53,042 bases of DNA from Gemmatimonadota bacterium (GCA_025359135.1 JANYHJ010000008.1:1-53042); one strand, 5' to 3'; shown: positions 19,030-28,544, counted from the first letter of the stretch. Notes: a model not told the origin generated them from the sequence alone. Program-made: numbers and translations.

Positions 19030-20567
19030 CCGTCCTCTCCGTCATCACGGAACCGCTCGGCGGCTCTCCGCTCGCGCAGCATGCGATTGCCGGCGTCGAC
19101 CCGCACGGCTGGCTCGTGGCGCGTCCGGTGGGCGCCGACGCGTGGCGCAAGCGCGCAGACATCGCACGCACGAACGTGGCGCGCGACTGGGCGGCGGTGC
19201 TCGTTCCGGCGCTGGGCAGTGGCGCAGCGCGCGTCGCCGAAGTGGCCGCCGCGGGTGGCATTGTGGTCACCACCGGTCAGCAACCAGGACTGCTCGGCGG
19301 GCCGCTCTACACGCTGCACAAGGCGCTCACGGCACGCGCGCTGGCCTCGGCGATCGAGCGCGCGACGGGTGTGCGGGCAACGGCGGTGTTCTGGGCTGCG
19401 ACCGACGACGCGGACATCGATGAGGCGCGTAGCGCCATGATGGCCGCTCCCGGCGGTGTCGCGCGCTTCGCGGGCCCAGCGCTTGGCGTGGACGGACAAG
19501 TGATGGGCACGCGCGCGCTCGGCGACGTGCGCGTGGCCGTGCAGGCGGCGATTGCGGCCGCTGGCGGCGATGCCGACCCGGCGCTGGTGCGCGCGCTCGA
19601 CGAGGCGTACGTCGCGTCGCAGACGGTAGGCGGCGCGTACGTGGCGCTGCTGCGCACGCTGCTCGAGCCGCTCGGCGTCAGCGTACTCGATGCGTGGCAC
19701 GCCGCGACCCGCGCCGCTGCCACGCCGCATCTGGTGCGCGCGCTCGTCGAGGCGAGCGCCGGCGCGAAGGCGGTGCATGCGCGCGACGCGGAAATCCGCG
19801 CGGCGGGGCTCACTCCGCAGGTGGCGGAGGTCGACGGGCTGTCGCACGTGTTCGCGCTGTCCGAAGGGATCAAGCTGCGCATTCCGCTGGCCGATGCAGC
19901 GCGCCATGCGGGAGCGGCGGCAGGTTCACTGAGCGCCAACGTGCTGCTGCGGCCCATCCTCGAGGCCGCGCTCATGCCGACGGTGGCCTACGTGGCCGGT
20001 CCGGGCGAACTCGCCTACTTCGCGCAGGCGACGGCGCTCGCCGATGCGCTCGGCATGCGCGCACCACTCGGTGTACCGCGCTGGTCGGGCACCGTGATTG
20101 AACCGCAGGTGGCGCGCATGCTCGAGCGGCGCGCGTTGACGCTCGAGGAACTGGCCGACCCGCACGCGGCGGAAACAGCGCGCGCGCGCGCTTCCATCGA
20201 CGCGCGGGCGGTGGCGGCGTTCGCTCGGCTGCGCGCACTGTCGGACACCGAGAGCGCGGCGCTGGCCGCGCTCGTTCCGCCCGGCGTGCCAGCGCGGAGC
20301 GTCGAGGGAATGCGGCACCAGCTGCATCATCGCATCGACCGGATGGAGCGGCGCTTCGTCGCGGCGGCCAAGCGGGCCGACAGCGAGCTCATGCGCGACC
20401 TCGCCACGGTGCGCGGTGCGCTGCGGCCCGAGGGCGGCCGCCAGGAGCGGTCGATCGCCTGGTTCCCGTACGTCGCACGGCATGGCGAGGCGTTGCTGGG
20501 CCTGCTCGAGGAGCAGATGGCGCGCCACGCCGCACGGCTGGTGAACGGGGCGGGCGCCGCGGGATGA
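19026..20567 (+). CDS. bshC: Putative bacillithiol biosynthesis cysteine-adding enzyme BshC
   Basis: Last step of bacillithiol synthesis: couples cysteine to glucosaminyl-malate. It has 513 residues, near the usual 530-540. Family signature 'TTGQQPGLLGGPLYTLHKAL' near residue 80, then 'AVFWAATDDADIDEA' and a C-terminal coiled region (from 'MRHQLHHRIDRMERRF') ending with 'QERSIAWFPYVARHG'. GTG start in a four-base overlap with rlmH; its stop overlaps the murJ ATG. BshA and BshB are not in the window, so bacillithiol production is inferred. It is unusual in a lipid A-bearing organism, though reported in some such phyla. Confidence 0.9.
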   Translation: MTVLSVITEPLGGSPLAQHAIAGVDPHGWLVARPVGADAWRKRADIARTNVARDWAAVLVPALGSGAARVAEVAAAGGIVVTTGQQPGLLGGPLYTLHKALTARALASAIERATGVRATAVFWAATDDADIDEARSAMMAAPGGVARFAGPALGVDGQVMGTRALGDVRVAVQAAIAAAGGDADPALVRALDEAYVASQTVGGAYVALLRTLLEPLGVSVLDAWHAATRAAATPHLVRALVEASAGAKAVHARDAEIRAAGLTPQVAEVDGLSHVFALSEGIKLRIPLADAARHAGAAAGSLSANVLLRPILEAALMPTVAYVAGPGELAYFAQATALADALGMRAPLGVPRWSGTVIEPQVARMLERRALTLEELADPHAAETARARASIDARAVAAFARLRALSDTESAALAALVPPGVPARSVEGMRHQLHHRIDRMERRFVAAAKRADSELMRDLATVRGALRPEGGRQERSIAWFPYVARHGEALLGLLEEQMARHAARLVNGAGAAG

Positions 20568-22156
20568 CGACGGAAAAGGTCGCGGAACGGAACGCGGCGC
20601 AACGGGGCGGCGCCACACGGGTCGCCCTTGGCATTCTCGCGAGTCGCATCCTCGGCCTCGTGCGGCAGCGGGTCTTCGCGAACTACTTCGGCAACTCGGT
20701 CGCCGCCGACGCCTTCGCGGTGGCCTTCCGCATTCCCAACCTGCTGCAGAACCTGCTGGGCGAGGGGGTGCTGTCGGCATCGTTCGTGCCGGTGTACGCG
20801 CGCCTGCTCGCGAAGGACGAAGACGACCGGGCACGCGAAGTCGCCGGCGCCGTCCTGGCGCTGCTCGGTCTCGTGGTCGCGCTGCTGGTGCTCGGCGGCA
20901 TCCTGCTCGCGCCCTGGATCGTGACGGCTCTTGCCCCGGGCTTCGATGGGGATGCGAAGGTGCTCGCGACGCAGCTCGTGCGGCTGCTCTTTCCGGGAGC
21001 AGGGCTCTTCGTGTTCTCGGCGTGGGCGCTCGGCGTGCTCAACAGCCATCGTCACTTCTTCCTCGCATACGCGGCGCCGGTGGCCTGGAACGTCGCGCAG
21101 ATCGCGGCGCTGCTCATATGGGGCGGCAAGCAGCCGCAGGAAGCGCTCGTGATCACGGTGGCGTGGGCCTCGGTGGTGGGTGCGCTGTTGCAGTTCGTGG
21201 TGCAGCTGCCCGAGGTGTACAAGCTCGCCGGCGCGATCCGGCCGATGTTCCGACGCGGGCATCCCGACGTGCAGGAGATCATTCGCAACTTCCTGCCCGT
21301 GGTGACGGGGCGCGGCGTCGTGCAGATCAGTGCGTACGTCGACACGATGATCGCGTCCAAGGTGGTGCAGGGGGCCGTCTCCGCGCTCACGTACTCGCAG
21401 CTCATCTACATGCTGCCGATCTCGCTCTTCGGCGCGTCGGTGTCGGCGGCCGAGCTCCCGGCGATGTCGAGCGAACTTGGCCCTGATGACGAAGTGGCGA
21501 GGAAGCTGCGCGAGCGGCTGGATGGCGCGCTCAGGCGCGTGGCGTTCCTCGTGATCCCGTCGGCGATGGCGTTCCTCGTGCTCGGCGACTTCATCGTCGG
21601 CGCGGTGTACCAGGGCGGCCGTTTCGGCAAGTCGGACACGACATGGGTGTGGGGCATTCTCGCCGGGTCGTCGGCGGGGTTGCTGGCCTCGGTCTTCGGA
21701 CGCCTCTATGCGAGCGCGTTCTATGCGCTCCGCGACACGCAGACTCCGATGCGCTTCGCGATCCTGCGCGTGGCGTTGTCCGTGGTGTTGGGCGCCGGGC
21801 TCGCGCTCTGGGGACCCGGGTTCTTCGGCATCGACGCGCGCTGGGGCGTGGCTGGCCTGACGTTCGGTTCGGGACTCGCGGGCTGGGTCGAGTACGGGCT
21901 GCTGCGCCTCGCGCTCCGGCGCCGGATCGGTGACGTCGGCACGCCGCGCCGCTTCCTCGCGCTGCTCTGGGCGCTCTCAGCCGTCGCGGCACTCGTGGCG
22001 AGTGGTCTGCACCTGACGGAGCACATCGTGCCACCGCTCGCACTCTCGCTGAGCGGGCTTGCGGTGTACGCCATCGCCTACATCGCGATGGCGCGCGTGG
22101 CGGGCGTGCGCGAAGTGTCCGCCGTGCTGGCGCGCATCCCCAAGCGCGGGCGCTAA
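20564..22156 (+). CDS. murJ: Lipid II flippase MurJ (MviN family)
   Basis: Multi-pass inner-membrane protein that flips lipid II for peptidoglycan synthesis. It has 530 residues and about 14 TM segments of the MOP fold. N-terminal 'ILASRILGLVRQRVFANYFGNSVAADAF' and 'FRIPNLLQNLLGEGVLSASFVPVY' are the strongest MviN signatures. Later come 'SQLIYMLPISLFGASVSAAELPAMS' and the 'YALRDTQTPMRFA' loop. ATG overlaps the bshC stop. It ends 12 bases before uvrC. Confidence 0.96.
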   Translation: MTTEKVAERNAAQRGGATRVALGILASRILGLVRQRVFANYFGNSVAADAFAVAFRIPNLLQNLLGEGVLSASFVPVYARLLAKDEDDRAREVAGAVLALLGLVVALLVLGGILLAPWIVTALAPGFDGDAKVLATQLVRLLFPGAGLFVFSAWALGVLNSHRHFFLAYAAPVAWNVAQIAALLIWGGKQPQEALVITVAWASVVGALLQFVVQLPEVYKLAGAIRPMFRRGHPDVQEIIRNFLPVVTGRGVVQISAYVDTMIASKVVQGAVSALTYSQLIYMLPISLFGASVSAAELPAMSSELGPDDEVARKLRERLDGALRRVAFLVIPSAMAFLVLGDFIVGAVYQGGRFGKSDTTWVWGILAGSSAGLLASVFGRLYASAFYALRDTQTPMRFAILRVALSVVLGAGLALWGPGFFGIDARWGVAGLTFGSGLAGWVEYGLLRLALRRRIGDVGTPRRFLALLWALSAVAALVASGLHLTEHIVPPLALSLSGLAVYAIAYIAMARVAGVREVSAVLARIPKRGR

Positions 22157-22168
22157 CTTTCCGGAGCC

Positions 22169-24085
22169 GTGGTCACGCCTCCCGACGCCCCCGACCTGCT
22201 CGCGCAGAAGGTCGCCCAGCTCCCGGAATCGCCCGGCGTCTACCTCTGGAAGGACGCCGAGGGGACGGTGCTGTACGTGGGCAAGGCGAAGCGGCTGCGC
22301 CAGCGCGTGCGCTCCTACCTCGGCGTCGACGCGAGTTACGCGTCGAAGACGCGCCTCATGATGTCGCAGGCGCGCGACCTCGACACGATCGTGGTGGCCA
22401 CGGAGCAGGAATCGCTGATCCTCGAGGCGAACCTGATCAAGGAGCACCGGCCGCGCTACAACATCCTGCTGCGCGACGACAAGTCGTATCCCTACATCAA
22501 GGTGACGGTGCAGGAGCCGTTCCCGCGCGTCTGGGTGACGCGGCGCGTGAACGATGACGGCGCGCGCTACTTCGGGCCGTACACGGACGTGGGCGGCATG
22601 CGGCGTGGGCTCAACGTGGTCAAGCGCATGTTCACCGTGCGCTCGTGCTCGTGGGACCTGCCCACGGAATCGCCGGAGCGCGCTTGCCTCGACTGGCACA
22701 TCGGACGCTGCAAGGCGCCTTGCGTGGGGCTCCAATCCGCCGCGGACTACGGCGCGATGATCGACGAGGTGGTGCTCGTCCTCGACGGCAAGACCGGCGA
22801 CGTCGTGCGCCACACGAAGCAGAAGATGACGGAAGCCGCCGAGGCGCTCGACTTCGAACGTGCGGCCGAGCTGCGCGACGCGCTCAAGTACCTCGACACG
22901 ATGGAAGAGCCCGTCACGATCTCGACGGCCGACGGCGGCGACCGGGACGTGATCGGCTATGCGCGCGACGGCGACGACGCCTGCGTGGCGGTGCTGCGCA
23001 TCCGCGACGGCAAGCTGCTCGCACGCGACCATCGGCTGCTCGCCAATGTCGAGGAAGAAGAGGACGCCGACGTGCTCGACGCCTTCCTCGCGCGCACGTG
23101 GCCGACGGCAGAGGAGCGTGCGAGCGAACTGCTCGTGCCGTTCGACTTTCCGGATCGCGAACTGCTCCAGGCGTCCGTGGCGGGGCTCAAGATCCTCGTG
23201 CCGCAACGCGGCACCAAGCGCGAGATGCTCGAACTCGCCGACCGCAACGCGCGCCACCTGCTCGAGGAATTCAAGCTCGCGAGCGACGAGGCCGACGAAC
23301 GCGCGTCGGACCCGGTGTACGAGTTGCAGCGCGAACTCGGCCTGCAGACCGTGCCGCGCGCGATCACCTGCTTCGACATCTCGCACGCACAGGGCACCGA
23401 CACGGTGGCGAGCGCGGTCTGGTTCGAGAACGGCCGGCCGCGCCGGGGCGAGTACCGCAAGTTCAAGGTCAAGACGGTCGAGGGCATCGACGACTTCGCG
23501 AGCATGCGCGAGGTGGTCGGGCGCTACGTGGCGCGCCGCGTCGAGGAAGGGAAGCCGCTGCCGGACCTGATCCTCATCGATGGCGGCAAGGGACAGCTCG
23601 GCGCCGCGCATGATGCGCTCGTCGCCGCGGGGCTCGGCTCGCTGCCGCTCATCTCGCTCGCCAAGCGCGAGGAGCTCGTGTTCGTGCTGGGACGGAGCGA
23701 GGGGGTGCACCTCTCGCGCCGCTCCCGCGCGCTGCGCATGCTGCAACAGGCGCGCGATGAAGCGCACCGGTTTGCGCTGACCTTCCAGCGACAGCAGCGC
23801 ACCAAGCGCACCGTGACGTCGGCCCTGCTCAGCATCCCGGGCATCGGACCCACGAAGCGCCGCGCGCTGCTCTCGCACTTCGGTTCGATCGACGCGGTGC
23901 GTGCGGCCACGCCCGACGACATCGGCAAGCTGCCGGGCTTCAGCACCGCCAGCGCGACCAAGCTGCTCGAGGCGCTCGCGGCCTCGGCGCCGACGCGCGC
24001 GGAAGCCGCGCCCGCCGTCGCTGACGTTGCCGCGCCCGTCGAACCACCGGTCCACGCGACCGTTCTTCCTCCATCACTGCCATGA
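22169..24085 (+). CDS. uvrC: Excinuclease ABC subunit C (UvrC)
   Basis: Makes both incisions in nucleotide excision repair. It has 638 residues. GIY-YIG nuclease domain near 19-100 ('PGVYLWKDAEGTVLYVGKA'), cysteine cluster region 'ACLDWHIGRCKAPCVG', UVR motif 'AAEALDFERAAELRDALKYL', then the RNase H-like 3' nuclease domain ('ITCFDISHAQGTDTVASAV', 'LILIDGGKGQLGAA'). Tandem helix-hairpin-helix motifs lie near the end ('LLSIPGIGPTKRRALL', 'IGKLPGFSTASATKLL'). The Ala/Pro-rich tail is short. GTG 22169 is preceded by GGAG 3 bases upstream, rather close. Stop overlaps the thrC ATG. Confidence 0.96.
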   Translation: MVTPPDAPDLLAQKVAQLPESPGVYLWKDAEGTVLYVGKAKRLRQRVRSYLGVDASYASKTRLMMSQARDLDTIVVATEQESLILEANLIKEHRPRYNILLRDDKSYPYIKVTVQEPFPRVWVTRRVNDDGARYFGPYTDVGGMRRGLNVVKRMFTVRSCSWDLPTESPERACLDWHIGRCKAPCVGLQSAADYGAMIDEVVLVLDGKTGDVVRHTKQKMTEAAEALDFERAAELRDALKYLDTMEEPVTISTADGGDRDVIGYARDGDDACVAVLRIRDGKLLARDHRLLANVEEEEDADVLDAFLARTWPTAEERASELLVPFDFPDRELLQASVAGLKILVPQRGTKREMLELADRNARHLLEEFKLASDEADERASDPVYELQRELGLQTVPRAITCFDISHAQGTDTVASAVWFENGRPRRGEYRKFKVKTVEGIDDFASMREVVGRYVARRVEEGKPLPDLILIDGGKGQLGAAHDALVAAGLGSLPLISLAKREELVFVLGRSEGVHLSRRSRALRMLQQARDEAHRFALTFQRQQRTKRTVTSALLSIPGIGPTKRRALLSHFGSIDAVRAATPDDIGKLPGFSTASATKLLEALAASAPTRAEAAPAVADVAAPVEPPVHATVLPPSLP

Positions 24086-25227
24086 GCACCTGGACGTTGC
24101 ACTGTTCGTCGTGTGAGTACACTGCCCCGGGCGATCGCCTCGCGTCGCTCTGCCCCAACTGCTCGCAACCGCTCGTGGTGCGGCTGACCTCGGCGCCGCC
24201 CAAGCGCGATGCGCTGAAGTCGTCGTGGAGCCTCTGGCGCTACGCCGATGCAATGCCGCTCATGGAGGGCGAGAAGCCGGTGTCACTTGGCGAAGGGATG
24301 ACGCCGATGCTAGACGTGCCGAACCTCGCCAAGTCGGTCGGCGTGCGGCGGCTGTGGGTGAAGGACGAAGGGGTGAACCCGACGGCGAGCTTCAAGGCGC
24401 GTGGCATGGCCGCGGCGGTGACGCGGGCCAAGGCACTCGGCGTGAAGGGGCTCGTGGTGCCCACTGCGGGCAACGCGGGGGCAGCGCTCGCCGCCTACGG
24501 CGCAGCCGCGCAGCTCCCGGTGCGCATCTGGGCGCCGGCCACGACGCCCGCCCCGATCCTCAACACGATCCGCTCGATGGGCACGGACCTCGTGCTCGTG
24601 GACGGTCACATCGGGGACGCCGGCAAGGCGGCCATGCAGTTCGCCAAGGACGAGGGCTGGTTCAACATCGCCACCGTGCGCGAGCCGTACCGCGTCGAGG
24701 GGATGAAGACGATGGGGTTCGAAGTCGCCGAACAGCTGGGCTGGCGGTTGCCCGACGCCATCGTGTATCCGACGGGCGGGGGCGAGGGCACGATCGGGAT
24801 CTGGAAGGCGATCGACGAGATGATCGGCTGGGGCTGGCTGCCCGTGGGCACGCGGCGCCCGAAGATGATCATCGCGCAGGCTGCCGGGTGTGCGCCGCTC
24901 ACGCGGGCGTTCGCGGCCGGACTGGACCGCGCGACGCCGTGGGAGGAGCCGGTGACCTATGCGGCCGGGCTGCGCGTGCCGGGTCCCTTGGGAGACCGGC
25001 TCGTGCTGCGCACGCTACGCCAGAGCGATGGCGCCGCGGCCACGGCCACCGAGGAGGAGATGCGCGCTGCCACAGCGGAATTGGCAGCGGCATCGGGGGT
25101 CGATGCGGCGCCTGAGGGCGGCTGCGCGCTGCACGTCACGCGCGCGCTTGTGAAGAGCGGCGTGATCGCGCCGGACGCCGAGGTGGTGGTGTTCAACACG
25201 GGCAGTGGGGCGAGCTATCGCTGGTGA
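24082..25227 (+). CDS. thrC: Threonine synthase (PLP-dependent)
   Basis: Converts O-phosphohomoserine to threonine. It has 381 residues. N-terminal zinc-ribbon-like pairs 'CSSCEY' and 'LCPNCSQP' (residues 8-34) are common in the archaeal/plant-like class. PLP-binding lysine in 'NPTASFKARGM', the 'PTAGNAGAALAAYGA' phosphate loop, and 'YPTGGGEGTIGIWKA'. It shares an ATGA overlap with uvrC and is the last gene of this run; 76 bases with a possible promoter follow. A threonine dehydratase or related PLP lyase is the main alternative, but the zinc ribbon favours threonine synthase. Confidence 0.9.
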   Translation: MSTWTLHCSSCEYTAPGDRLASLCPNCSQPLVVRLTSAPPKRDALKSSWSLWRYADAMPLMEGEKPVSLGEGMTPMLDVPNLAKSVGVRRLWVKDEGVNPTASFKARGMAAAVTRAKALGVKGLVVPTAGNAGAALAAYGAAAQLPVRIWAPATTPAPILNTIRSMGTDLVLVDGHIGDAGKAAMQFAKDEGWFNIATVREPYRVEGMKTMGFEVAEQLGWRLPDAIVYPTGGGEGTIGIWKAIDEMIGWGWLPVGTRRPKMIIAQAAGCAPLTRAFAAGLDRATPWEEPVTYAAGLRVPGPLGDRLVLRTLRQSDGAAATATEEEMRAATAELAAASGVDAAPEGGCALHVTRALVKSGVIAPDAEVVVFNTGSGASYRW

Positions 25228-25268
25228 AATCAAGGCAGTGACAGCACGTTACAAGTCGTTGTCGCACA

Positions 25269-25297
25269 TTGATTTCTGGCCCTTAACCTGCCAGATT
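25269..25297 (+). promoter_or_regulatory. Candidate promoter for the DUF512-der operon
   Basis: TTGATT (25269-25274), 17-base spacer, CAGATT (25292-25297), then six bases and ATG at 25304. The -35 box matches consensus at four of six positions and the -10 at three. Spacing would give a leaderless or nearly leaderless transcript. A 6-bp inverted repeat, TCTGGC (25275-25280) and GCCAGA (25290-25295), occupies the spacer. Weak evidence from motif and spacing only. Confidence 0.35.
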
Positions 25298-25303
25298 GGA
25301 TGA

Positions 25304-26593
25304 ATGGTCAAGGTCGCGCGTGTTCATGGGGAAAGCATCGCCGAGCAGATGGGGATTCCCCCGGGCGCCGCGCTGCTTCGCATCAACGGTCGTGACCTCG
25401 AAGACTTCCTCGATTGGGAGTTCCTGAGCGTCGATTCACCGCTCTTGATCGAGGCCAAGCTGCCCGACGGCGAGCTCGTCGAGTTCGAGCTCGAGGATGG
25501 GCTCGAGGGCGAGCCGTTCGGCATCGAGCTCGAGCCGCCGACGATCCGGCGCTGCGCGAATCGCTGCGAGTTCTGCTTCATCGAGGGACTGCCGAAGGGG
25601 CTCAGGCGGCCGCTCTACGTGCGCGATGATGACTACCGGCTCTCGTTCGCGTACGGGAATTTCGCGACCCTCTCGAACGTCAAGGAGAAGGACATCGCGC
25701 GGATCCTCGAGTACCGGCTGTCGCCACTCTACGTGTCGGTGCACGCGACGCCGTGGGAAGCGCGCAAGGTGCTGCTCAACAACCCGCGCGTGCCCAACAT
25801 CGTGGAGCAGCTGACGCGGCTTGCCGAAGGCGGCATCCAGTTCCATGGACAGATGGTCGTGGTGCCCGGGCTGAATGACGGCGAGGTGCTCGAGCAGTCG
25901 CTCACCGACCTCTGGACGCTGGGCGACGCCGTGTTGTCGGTCGCGCTCGTCCCGGTGGGCGTGACGCAGTTCTCGCACTTGTACAACGGCAAGCCGATGG
26001 ACGTCGAGAACACGACGCGCCTGCTCGCGGTGACGGAGCGCTGGGCCGAGCGTGCTCTCGTGGAACGCGGCGATCGCTGGGTGTACGGCTCGGACGAACT
26101 CTACCTGCTGGCCGGGCGCGAGCTGCCGGGCCCCGACCACTACGGCGAGTACGCCCAGATCGAGAACGGCGTCGGCGCCGTGACGCGTCTTCGCGAGCGA
26201 CTCACCGCCGGCCTTGGATCGCTCGGCCGCCTCGACGGACGCCGCATCGGCGTGGTCACGGGCACGTCGATGACGCCGCTCATGCCGGCGTTGCTCGACC
26301 AGTTGCACGCGCAGACGGGCGCCAGCTTCGAGCTGATTCCCGCCGAGAACTCGCTCTTCGGGCCGACGGTGACGACGGCGGGGCTCCTCGTGGGCGCCGA
26401 CATTGCGCGTGCGCTTAGCCGCAGGTCGGACCTCGACCTGGCCCTGATTCCCGCCGAGTCGATAAACGACGACGGGCTTTTCCTTGATGAGTCGCGCTTC
26501 GTGGAAGTGCGCGAGGCGCTGCCAATGCCAGTCTATCCCTCGTACGATTTCGTGGACGTGCTGGGCGCCGAAGCGGCGACGGTGGCCGCATGA
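25304..26593 (+). CDS. DUF512 protein: PDZ-like domain plus radical-SAM-type cysteine cluster
   Basis: It has 429 residues and no proven function. An N-terminal PDZ-like segment ('GIPPGAALLRINGRDLEDFLDW') is followed by a CxxxCxxC cluster ('CANRCEFCFIEGLPKGLRRPLY'), the iron-sulfur ligand pattern of radical SAM enzymes. Next come 'DDDYRLSFAYGNFATLSN', 'PLYVSVHATPWEARK', 'HGQMVVVPGLNDG' and the DUF512 C-terminal domain ('GVVTGTSMTPLMPALLDQL', 'VTTAGLLVGADI'). It heads a run with der, plsY and gpsA; the same neighbourhood is known in Clostridia and suggests a role in membrane lipid or ribosome biogenesis. Its stop overlaps the der ATG. Confidence 0.92.
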   Translation: MVKVARVHGESIAEQMGIPPGAALLRINGRDLEDFLDWEFLSVDSPLLIEAKLPDGELVEFELEDGLEGEPFGIELEPPTIRRCANRCEFCFIEGLPKGLRRPLYVRDDDYRLSFAYGNFATLSNVKEKDIARILEYRLSPLYVSVHATPWEARKVLLNNPRVPNIVEQLTRLAEGGIQFHGQMVVVPGLNDGEVLEQSLTDLWTLGDAVLSVALVPVGVTQFSHLYNGKPMDVENTTRLLAVTERWAERALVERGDRWVYGSDELYLLAGRELPGPDHYGEYAQIENGVGAVTRLRERLTAGLGSLGRLDGRRIGVVTGTSMTPLMPALLDQLHAQTGASFELIPAENSLFGPTVTTAGLLVGADIARALSRRSDLDLALIPAESINDDGLFLDESRFVEVREALPMPVYPSYDFVDVLGAEAATVAA

Positions 26594-27915
26594 GCATTCC
26601 CGTGGTGGCCCTCGTGGGCCGTCCGAACGTCGGCAAGTCGGCGCTGTTCAACCGCATCGTCGGGCAGGGAAGCGCGATCGTGTCGGAGGAAGCGGGCACG
26701 ACGCGTGACCGGCACTACGCGCGCGCCGACTGGAACAAGCGCGACTTCTGGCTCGTCGACACGGGCGGCATCGTCGAGGATGCGCAGGGCGCGATGAACA
26801 AGGAGATCCGGCGGCAGGTGGAGGTCGCGATCGGCGAGGCCGACGTGCTCTGCTTCGTGGTCGATGCGATTGCCGGGTTGCACCCGAGCGACCGGCGCGT
26901 GCTCGACATGCTGCGCCAGTCGCGGAAGCCGTTCCTGCTCGTGGCCAACAAGGCCGACGATCCGCGCGCGACCGACTTCTACGAGTTCTACGAACTGGGC
27001 GCGGGCGAACCGATTCCCGTGTCGGCCACCAACGGCAAGGGCTCGGGCGACTTCCTCGATGTCCTCGTTGACGCGCTCCCCCCGGGCGACGGCGAGCAGG
27101 ACGAGGCGCTGCGCATCGCGGTCATCGGCCGCCCGAACGTCGGCAAGTCGAGCTTCGTCAACAAGCTGCTGGGCGAGGAGCGCCTCGTAGTGAGCGACGA
27201 GGCGGGCACGACGCGCGACGCGATCGACACGAAGTTCCGCTACCACCAGCGCGATTTCGTGTTCGTCGACACGGCGGGGTTGCGTCGGCAGGCCAAGATC
27301 AGCGACGGCATCGAGTTCTATTCGTCGTTGCGGACGCGCCGCGCCATCGAGCAGTCGGACCTCTGCATCCTGCTCATCGACGCGCAGGAGGAAGAGATCC
27401 ACAACCAGGACCTCAAGATCGCGCAGATGGCATGGGACGCGGGGCGCGGGCTGATCCTCGTGGTCAACAAGTGGGACTTGAAGGAGAAGGACGGCAAGAC
27501 GTCGGCGAAGTACCAGAAGGAGGCGCACGAGAAGGCGCCGTTCCTCAAGTGGGTGCCGTTCCTCTTCGCGTCGGCGCTCACGGGCCAGCGCGTGACCAAG
27601 GTGCTCGACCTCGTGCTCGAGGTGGAGGCGGAGCGGTCCAAGCGCATCTCGACGTCGCAGGTCAACCAGGCGCTCGAGAACATCGTCGGCCGGCGCCAGC
27701 CGCCACAGGCCGCGGGACGCGAGATCCGCCTGCTGTATGCGACGCAGGTGGAGACGTCGCCACCGACCATCGCAGTGTTCGGCAGCGCGCCCGACCTGGT
27801 GGAGGAACACTACGTGCGCTACCTGCACAACAGCTTCCGCGAGGTCTGGGGCTTCACGGGCAACCCGCTGCGCGTGATCATGCGGCGGGCCGCAGGCAAG
27901 GGCGCGCGCGCGTGA
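26590..27915 (+). CDS. der: Ribosome-associated GTPase Der (EngA)
   Basis: Essential GTPase for 50S subunit maturation. It has 441 residues. Tandem G domains: G1 'GRPNVGKSALFN' with 'DTGGI' and 'NKADD', and a second G1 'GRPNVGKSSFVNK' (near residue 180) with 'DTAGLRRQAKI' and 'NKWDL'. The C-terminal KH-like domain contains 'RRQPPQAAGREIRLLYATQ' and 'EVWGFTGNPLRVIMRR'. ATG overlaps the DUF512 stop; its stop overlaps the plsY GTG start. Confidence 0.97.
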   Translation: MSIPVVALVGRPNVGKSALFNRIVGQGSAIVSEEAGTTRDRHYARADWNKRDFWLVDTGGIVEDAQGAMNKEIRRQVEVAIGEADVLCFVVDAIAGLHPSDRRVLDMLRQSRKPFLLVANKADDPRATDFYEFYELGAGEPIPVSATNGKGSGDFLDVLVDALPPGDGEQDEALRIAVIGRPNVGKSSFVNKLLGEERLVVSDEAGTTRDAIDTKFRYHQRDFVFVDTAGLRRQAKISDGIEFYSSLRTRRAIEQSDLCILLIDAQEEEIHNQDLKIAQMAWDAGRGLILVVNKWDLKEKDGKTSAKYQKEAHEKAPFLKWVPFLFASALTGQRVTKVLDLVLEVEAERSKRISTSQVNQALENIVGRRQPPQAAGREIRLLYATQVETSPPTIAVFGSAPDLVEEHYVRYLHNSFREVWGFTGNPLRVIMRRAAGKGARA

Positions 27916-28544
27916 CCGTGCCGATCGACGTCGATCCGTGGGTGGCGCTGGCCCTCTCGTACGTGATGGGGTCGATACCGTTCGCGTTTCTCGCGGGGAA
28001 GGCCAACGGGGTCGACCTGCGGTCGGTCGGGTCCGGCAATCTCGGCGCCACCAACGTGATGCGCACGCTGGGTTGGAAATGGGCGGCGCCCGTGTTTCTT
28101 GCCGATGCGCTCAAGGGCGGCATTCCGGCGGGACTCTTTCCCTGGTTCATCAATACGCAGCACTCCGACTACTGGGCCGTCGCGTACGGCGTGGCCGCCA
28201 TCACGGGCCATGCGAAGCCGATCTTCCTCCTCTTCCGCGGTGGCGGCAAAGGAGTGGCCACGAGTGCGGGCGTCTTCCTCGCCCTCACGCCCAAGGCAAC
28301 GGTGGCGGCTCTTGTGGTCTTCGCCGTGACGGTCAAGCTCACCGGCTTCGTCTCGTTGGGATCGCTGCTGGCGGCATTGGTACTCCCCGTGGGCGTGGCG
28401 CTCACGCAGGGGGTCGGCTCGCTCTTCTTCTGGCCCTCGCTGGCGCTCGCGGCGTTCCTCTTCTGGTCGCATCGCGCGAACATCGGACGACTGCGTCGCG
28501 GCGAGGAACAGGGCTTCAAGAAGAAGGCGGAGGGCAGCGCGTGA
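27912..28544 (+). CDS. plsY: Acyl-phosphate:glycerol-3-phosphate acyltransferase PlsY
   Basis: First acylation in phospholipid synthesis, in the inner membrane, using acyl-phosphate. It has 210 residues and about five TM segments. The three PlsY motifs are visible: 'GSIPFAFLAG', 'GSGNLGATNVMRTLG' and 'FRGGGKGVATSAG'. The cytoplasmic tail is basic ('FKKKAEG'). GTG start overlapping der; it overlaps gpsA by four bases. Pairing with gpsA links production of glycerol-3-phosphate to its use. Confidence 0.95.
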   Translation: MTVPIDVDPWVALALSYVMGSIPFAFLAGKANGVDLRSVGSGNLGATNVMRTLGWKWAAPVFLADALKGGIPAGLFPWFINTQHSDYWAVAYGVAAITGHAKPIFLLFRGGGKGVATSAGVFLALTPKATVAALVVFAVTVKLTGFVSLGSLLAALVLPVGVALTQGVGSLFFWPSLALAAFLFWSHRANIGRLRRGEEQGFKKKAEGSA

